From: OMOG01 sp041485845
GTDB lineage: Bacteria; Acidobacteriota; Terriglobia; Bryobacterales; Bryobacteraceae
Assembly (NCBI GenBank): GCA_041485845.1
Contig: JBGPKH010000220.1
Coordinates: 1-12,377 of the forward strand
DNA: 12,377 bases
Reading direction: 5' to 3'
Shown: positions 10,061-12,377 of the stretch, in pieces
Layout of the letters: each line of letters begins with the position of its first letter
Position numbering within the stretch: position 1 is the stretch's first letter
The notes under the pieces: generated by a model
Told to the model about the DNA's origin: nothing
The model's database searches: none
What the model saw: only the letters and a program-made list of their open reading frames with translations
Program-made: the position numbers and the translations under genes

Positions 10061-12377
10061 ATGCAAATTGCGTTGCGGCTGGCCTGCTCTGCGTTGGTGT
10101 GCGTTGCCGCAGCGCAGGGGCAGACTGCCCTTACCGCCTCACCGGACCCGTCCACTTTGGGCCAGCCGGTAACTCTGACGGCGACGGTTGCCATAGGCGC
10201 TACGGGGAAGGTAACATTCTTCGATGGGTCTAACATACTCGGGATAAGTTCAGTGGCTTTTGGGCAGGCCTCACTCACGACCCGGCTCCTGCCTTCGGGC
10301 AGCCGATCCTTGCGGGCGTTGTATGGCGGAGACATCTCCAATATCCCAAGCAGCTCGACGCCGTTGATCCAGACCGTCACCCCGGTTGCGGTGAACGGAT
10401 TTCAGTCGCCGGCAGGCTACGGAACCGGTATTGGTCCGGACTCGGTTGCCGTGGCCGACTTCAATCGCGACGGAAAAGGGGACCTTGCTATTGCCAATTC
10501 CTCAGACTCCAACGTGAGCGTGCTGATGGGCAACGGCGACGGAACCTTGCAGACGGCGGTGAACTATGCGTTGGATCGGGTACCGCGCGCCATCGCCGTG
10601 GGCGACTTCGACGGCAACGGGATCCAGGATCTGGTAGTGGCAGACGCGGGAGGCATCAGCGTCCTGCTGGGCAACGCCAACGGCACGTTCCAGACGGCCG
10701 TGGACTATACGACGGGCGGGGATCCTCTCGGCGTATTGGTGAGCGACTTCAATTCGGACGGAAAGGCGGACGTAGCGATCGTCACGCAGAGCGACAGCGG
10801 AGTCTACGTGCTGACCGGCAACGGCGACGGCACCTTCGCCAACCCCGTGAAGTACGGCCTGGCGGGGAGTGGACAGTCGATCGCGGTGGGCGACCTCAAT
10901 GGCGACGGGAAAGCGGACCTGATGGCGGCGATTTCCAGCGTTTCCCTGAACCAGGTGGGCGTCCTCCTGGGCAACGGCGACGGCACCTTCCAAGCGCCGG
11001 CCTACTATGCCGCGGGGGCCACTCCGCATTCGCTGGCGGCGGCGGACTTCGATGGCGACGGCAAACTGGATCTGGCGGTGGTCAACGGCAACACCTCCAT
11101 CGCAGTGTTGCTGGGGTTTGGAAGCGGTGGTTTTCAATTTCCGATGGCCTTTGGCGCATCCAACCCCATCGCCCTGGCAGTGGGGGATTTCAACGCGGAC
11201 GGAAAACCGGACCTGGCTTGGGTCAACGGTTCTTTGAACACGGCAAGCGTGGCCTTCGGCAATGGCGATGGCACGTTCCAGGCGGCGGCAACCTATCCGG
11301 CAGGCGGGAATTCGATCGCGATCGCAGTGGGAGAGCTCAACGGCGATGGTAAGCCGGACCTGGTTGTGGTCAATAGCGGAAACGGCGTAAATCAGGCCAG
11401 CGTCCTGCTGGGAACAGCGTCCGGCCTGACGGTATCCATAACCAACGCCGCAAGCTTCCCGCGGGGCGTGAACACGAGCTTCAACGTAGTGGTGAGCAAC
11501 GCCAACCTGGTTAACCCTACGGCTGGAACGGTGACGCTGTCGCTTACGATTCCGGCGTCGCTGACCAAGGTGTCGATATCGGGAACCGGGTGGCAGTGTG
11601 GAAACACCACCTGCTCCCGAAGCGATACGCTGAACCCCGGCGCCAGTTATCCGCCCGTGATTGTGACCATCCTCGTGCCGGTGGATGCCCCGGCGCAAGT
11701 AACGATACAGGCGAACCTGACAGGCGGCAGTTCTCAACCGGCCAGCGCCTCGGCGCTGGTTCCCATTGCGCCGTTCGCTCCCAATCTCACGGCGCCGGTC
11801 AACGCCGCGACGGGAGTTCCCCGAGTACCCACCTTGAGCTGGACCACGTCATCGGGGGCTACCTCGTTCGACTTGTACATTGGCGAGTCATCACCACCCG
11901 CGTTCCTGACTAATACGGCAAACACCAGTTATAGTCCAGGAACCTTATTCCCGTGTACCACTTACTACTGGCAGGTATTCGGCAGGAACGAAGGCGGCGT
12001 CGCAGGGTCGGCGATCTGGGCGTTCACCAGCCAGCCGTTTGTGGTGCTGCTTCCGGCGGGCGCGGTGTTCGGGGCGGCTGGCGGCGCGGGTTCGATCACA
12101 GTCAACACCTCGCAGTCCTGTCCATGGTCGGCCACCGTGTCCAATTCACCGTGGCTTACCATCACATCGGGAGCCTCCGGCGCGAGCAACGGCACAGTCA
12201 ATTATGCGGTGGCCCCCAGCACATCACCCCAGCGCACCGGCAGCATCACGGTCGCGGGGCAGATGTTCATTATCATCCAGTCCGCGGGATGTCCGGTCTC
12301 GTTCAGCTCCGCAGCCACGGTGGACTCTACTTCCCAGACGCTCAATGTGGGGGTCACGGCGACGGGCTGTTCCTGGC
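10061..12377 (+). CDS. Secreted multidomain protein: Ig-like, seven FG-GAP/VCBS repeats, DUF11-like, Fn3-like, BACON; 3' end beyond window
   Basis: The frame runs from ATG 10061 to the window edge without a stop (772 codons visible). GGAG at 10050-10053 favours this ATG over an in-frame one at 10040. Residues 1-20 form a Sec signal peptide (MQIALRLACSALVCVAAAQG). An Ig-like (Big_3_5 type) domain follows at about 22-107 (ASPDPSTLGQPVTLTATV, FFDGSNILG). Seven FG-GAP/VCBS units have acidic calcium-type loops (such as ADFNRDGKGDLAIAN and GDFDGNGIQDLVVAD) near residues 133, 182, 229, 278, 329, 376 and 425, 47-51 residues apart, fitting one seven-bladed propeller. Then a DUF11-like beta domain (about 456-570, with a C-x4-C pair), an Fn3-like domain (574-658, LSWTTSSGATSFDLYIG, TYYWQV), a BACON domain (660-742, PWSATVSNSPWLTI) and the start of a second BACON-like unit. 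Likely a surface or secreted adhesion or carbohydrate-contact protein. Confidence 0.9.
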   Translation, partial: MQIALRLACSALVCVAAAQGQTALTASPDPSTLGQPVTLTATVAIGATGKVTFFDGSNILGISSVAFGQASLTTRLLPSGSRSLRALYGGDISNIPSSSTPLIQTVTPVAVNGFQSPAGYGTGIGPDSVAVADFNRDGKGDLAIANSSDSNVSVLMGNGDGTLQTAVNYALDRVPRAIAVGDFDGNGIQDLVVADAGGISVLLGNANGTFQTAVDYTTGGDPLGVLVSDFNSDGKADVAIVTQSDSGVYVLTGNGDGTFANPVKYGLAGSGQSIAVGDLNGDGKADLMAAISSVSLNQVGVLLGNGDGTFQAPAYYAAGATPHSLAAADFDGDGKLDLAVVNGNTSIAVLLGFGSGGFQFPMAFGASNPIALAVGDFNADGKPDLAWVNGSLNTASVAFGNGDGTFQAAATYPAGGNSIAIAVGELNGDGKPDLVVVNSGNGVNQASVLLGTASGLTVSITNAASFPRGVNTSFNVVVSNANLVNPTAGTVTLSLTIPASLTKVSISGTGWQCGNTTCSRSDTLNPGASYPPVIVTILVPVDAPAQVTIQANLTGGSSQPASASALVPIAPFAPNLTAPVNAATGVPRVPTLSWTTSSGATSFDLYIGESSPPAFLTNTANTSYSPGTLFPCTTYYWQVFGRNEGGVAGSAIWAFTSQPFVVLLPAGAVFGAAGGAGSITVNTSQSCPWSATVSNSPWLTITSGASGASNGTVNYAVAPSTSPQRTGSITVAGQMFIIIQSAGCPVSFSSAATVDSTSQTLNVGVTATGCSW

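Noticed and set aside
10502..11737. Long minus-strand frame (411 codons) opposite the FG-GAP repeats
   Set aside because: Its periodic His/Arg/Val-rich sequence is the antisense of the calcium-loop repeats; the plus-strand frame has a signal peptide and recognisable domains.

Overview
The window is GC-rich (roughly two thirds G+C by eye) and looks like a chromosomal segment of an Acidobacterium, probably of the Solibacter/Bryobacter type. The grounds are a very large Oar-like TonB-dependent receptor with an N-terminal carboxypeptidase-regulatory domain, a secreted Ig / FG-GAP / BACON mosaic protein, a glutamate-carboxypeptidase-II-like M28 peptidase and GC-rich hairpin repeats between genes. 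The taxonomic call is inference from gene content; there is no rRNA or other marker gene.

Layout. 1-1296 (+): C-terminal part of an M28 zinc peptidase, cut by the window edge. 1297-1510: convergent intergenic region with two perfect inverted repeats. 1511-4654 (-): TonB-dependent receptor. 4655-4717: a 63-bp divergent promoter region with two small palindromes. 4718-8498 (+): a molybdate locus made of an XRE-type HTH regulator fused to a molybdate-binding-type domain, then modA, modB and modC. modA-modB are 1 bp apart and modB-modC overlap. The leader between regulator and modA holds two G-quadruplex-type G-tract clusters and a twin hairpin. 8499-9047: no protein gene, but two tandem near-identical cassettes on the minus strand, each with a promoter-like sequence, about 92-94 nt containing two hairpins, and a U-rich terminator-like end. 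9089-9478 (+): small PilZ (c-di-GMP receptor) protein, preceded by an 11-codon leader ORF. 9479-10060: non-coding, with GC-rich hairpins and a perfect TATAAT. 10061-12377 (+): start of a large secreted protein (Ig-like, seven FG-GAP/VCBS repeats, DUF11-like, Fn3-like, BACON), running off the window.

How the genes fit together. ModA, ModB and ModC form a complete high-affinity molybdate (possibly tungstate) ABC importer. The regulator carries a sensor domain of the same ligand class, and the divergently transcribed TonB receptor shares its 63-bp promoter region. The simplest model is an outer-membrane-to-cytoplasm oxyanion uptake module with local feedback control; that the receptor transports molybdate is inference.

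The most novel signal is the pair of candidate small RNAs convergent with modC (8509-8600 and 8727-8820). Both show an identical C-rich hairpin loop able to pair with GGAGG-type ribosome binding sites, an extended -10 promoter, A/T tracts upstream and a terminal hairpin with U-rich tail. This resembles in form, but not in recognised sequence, the multicopy CCUCC-loop sRNAs known in alphaproteobacteria.
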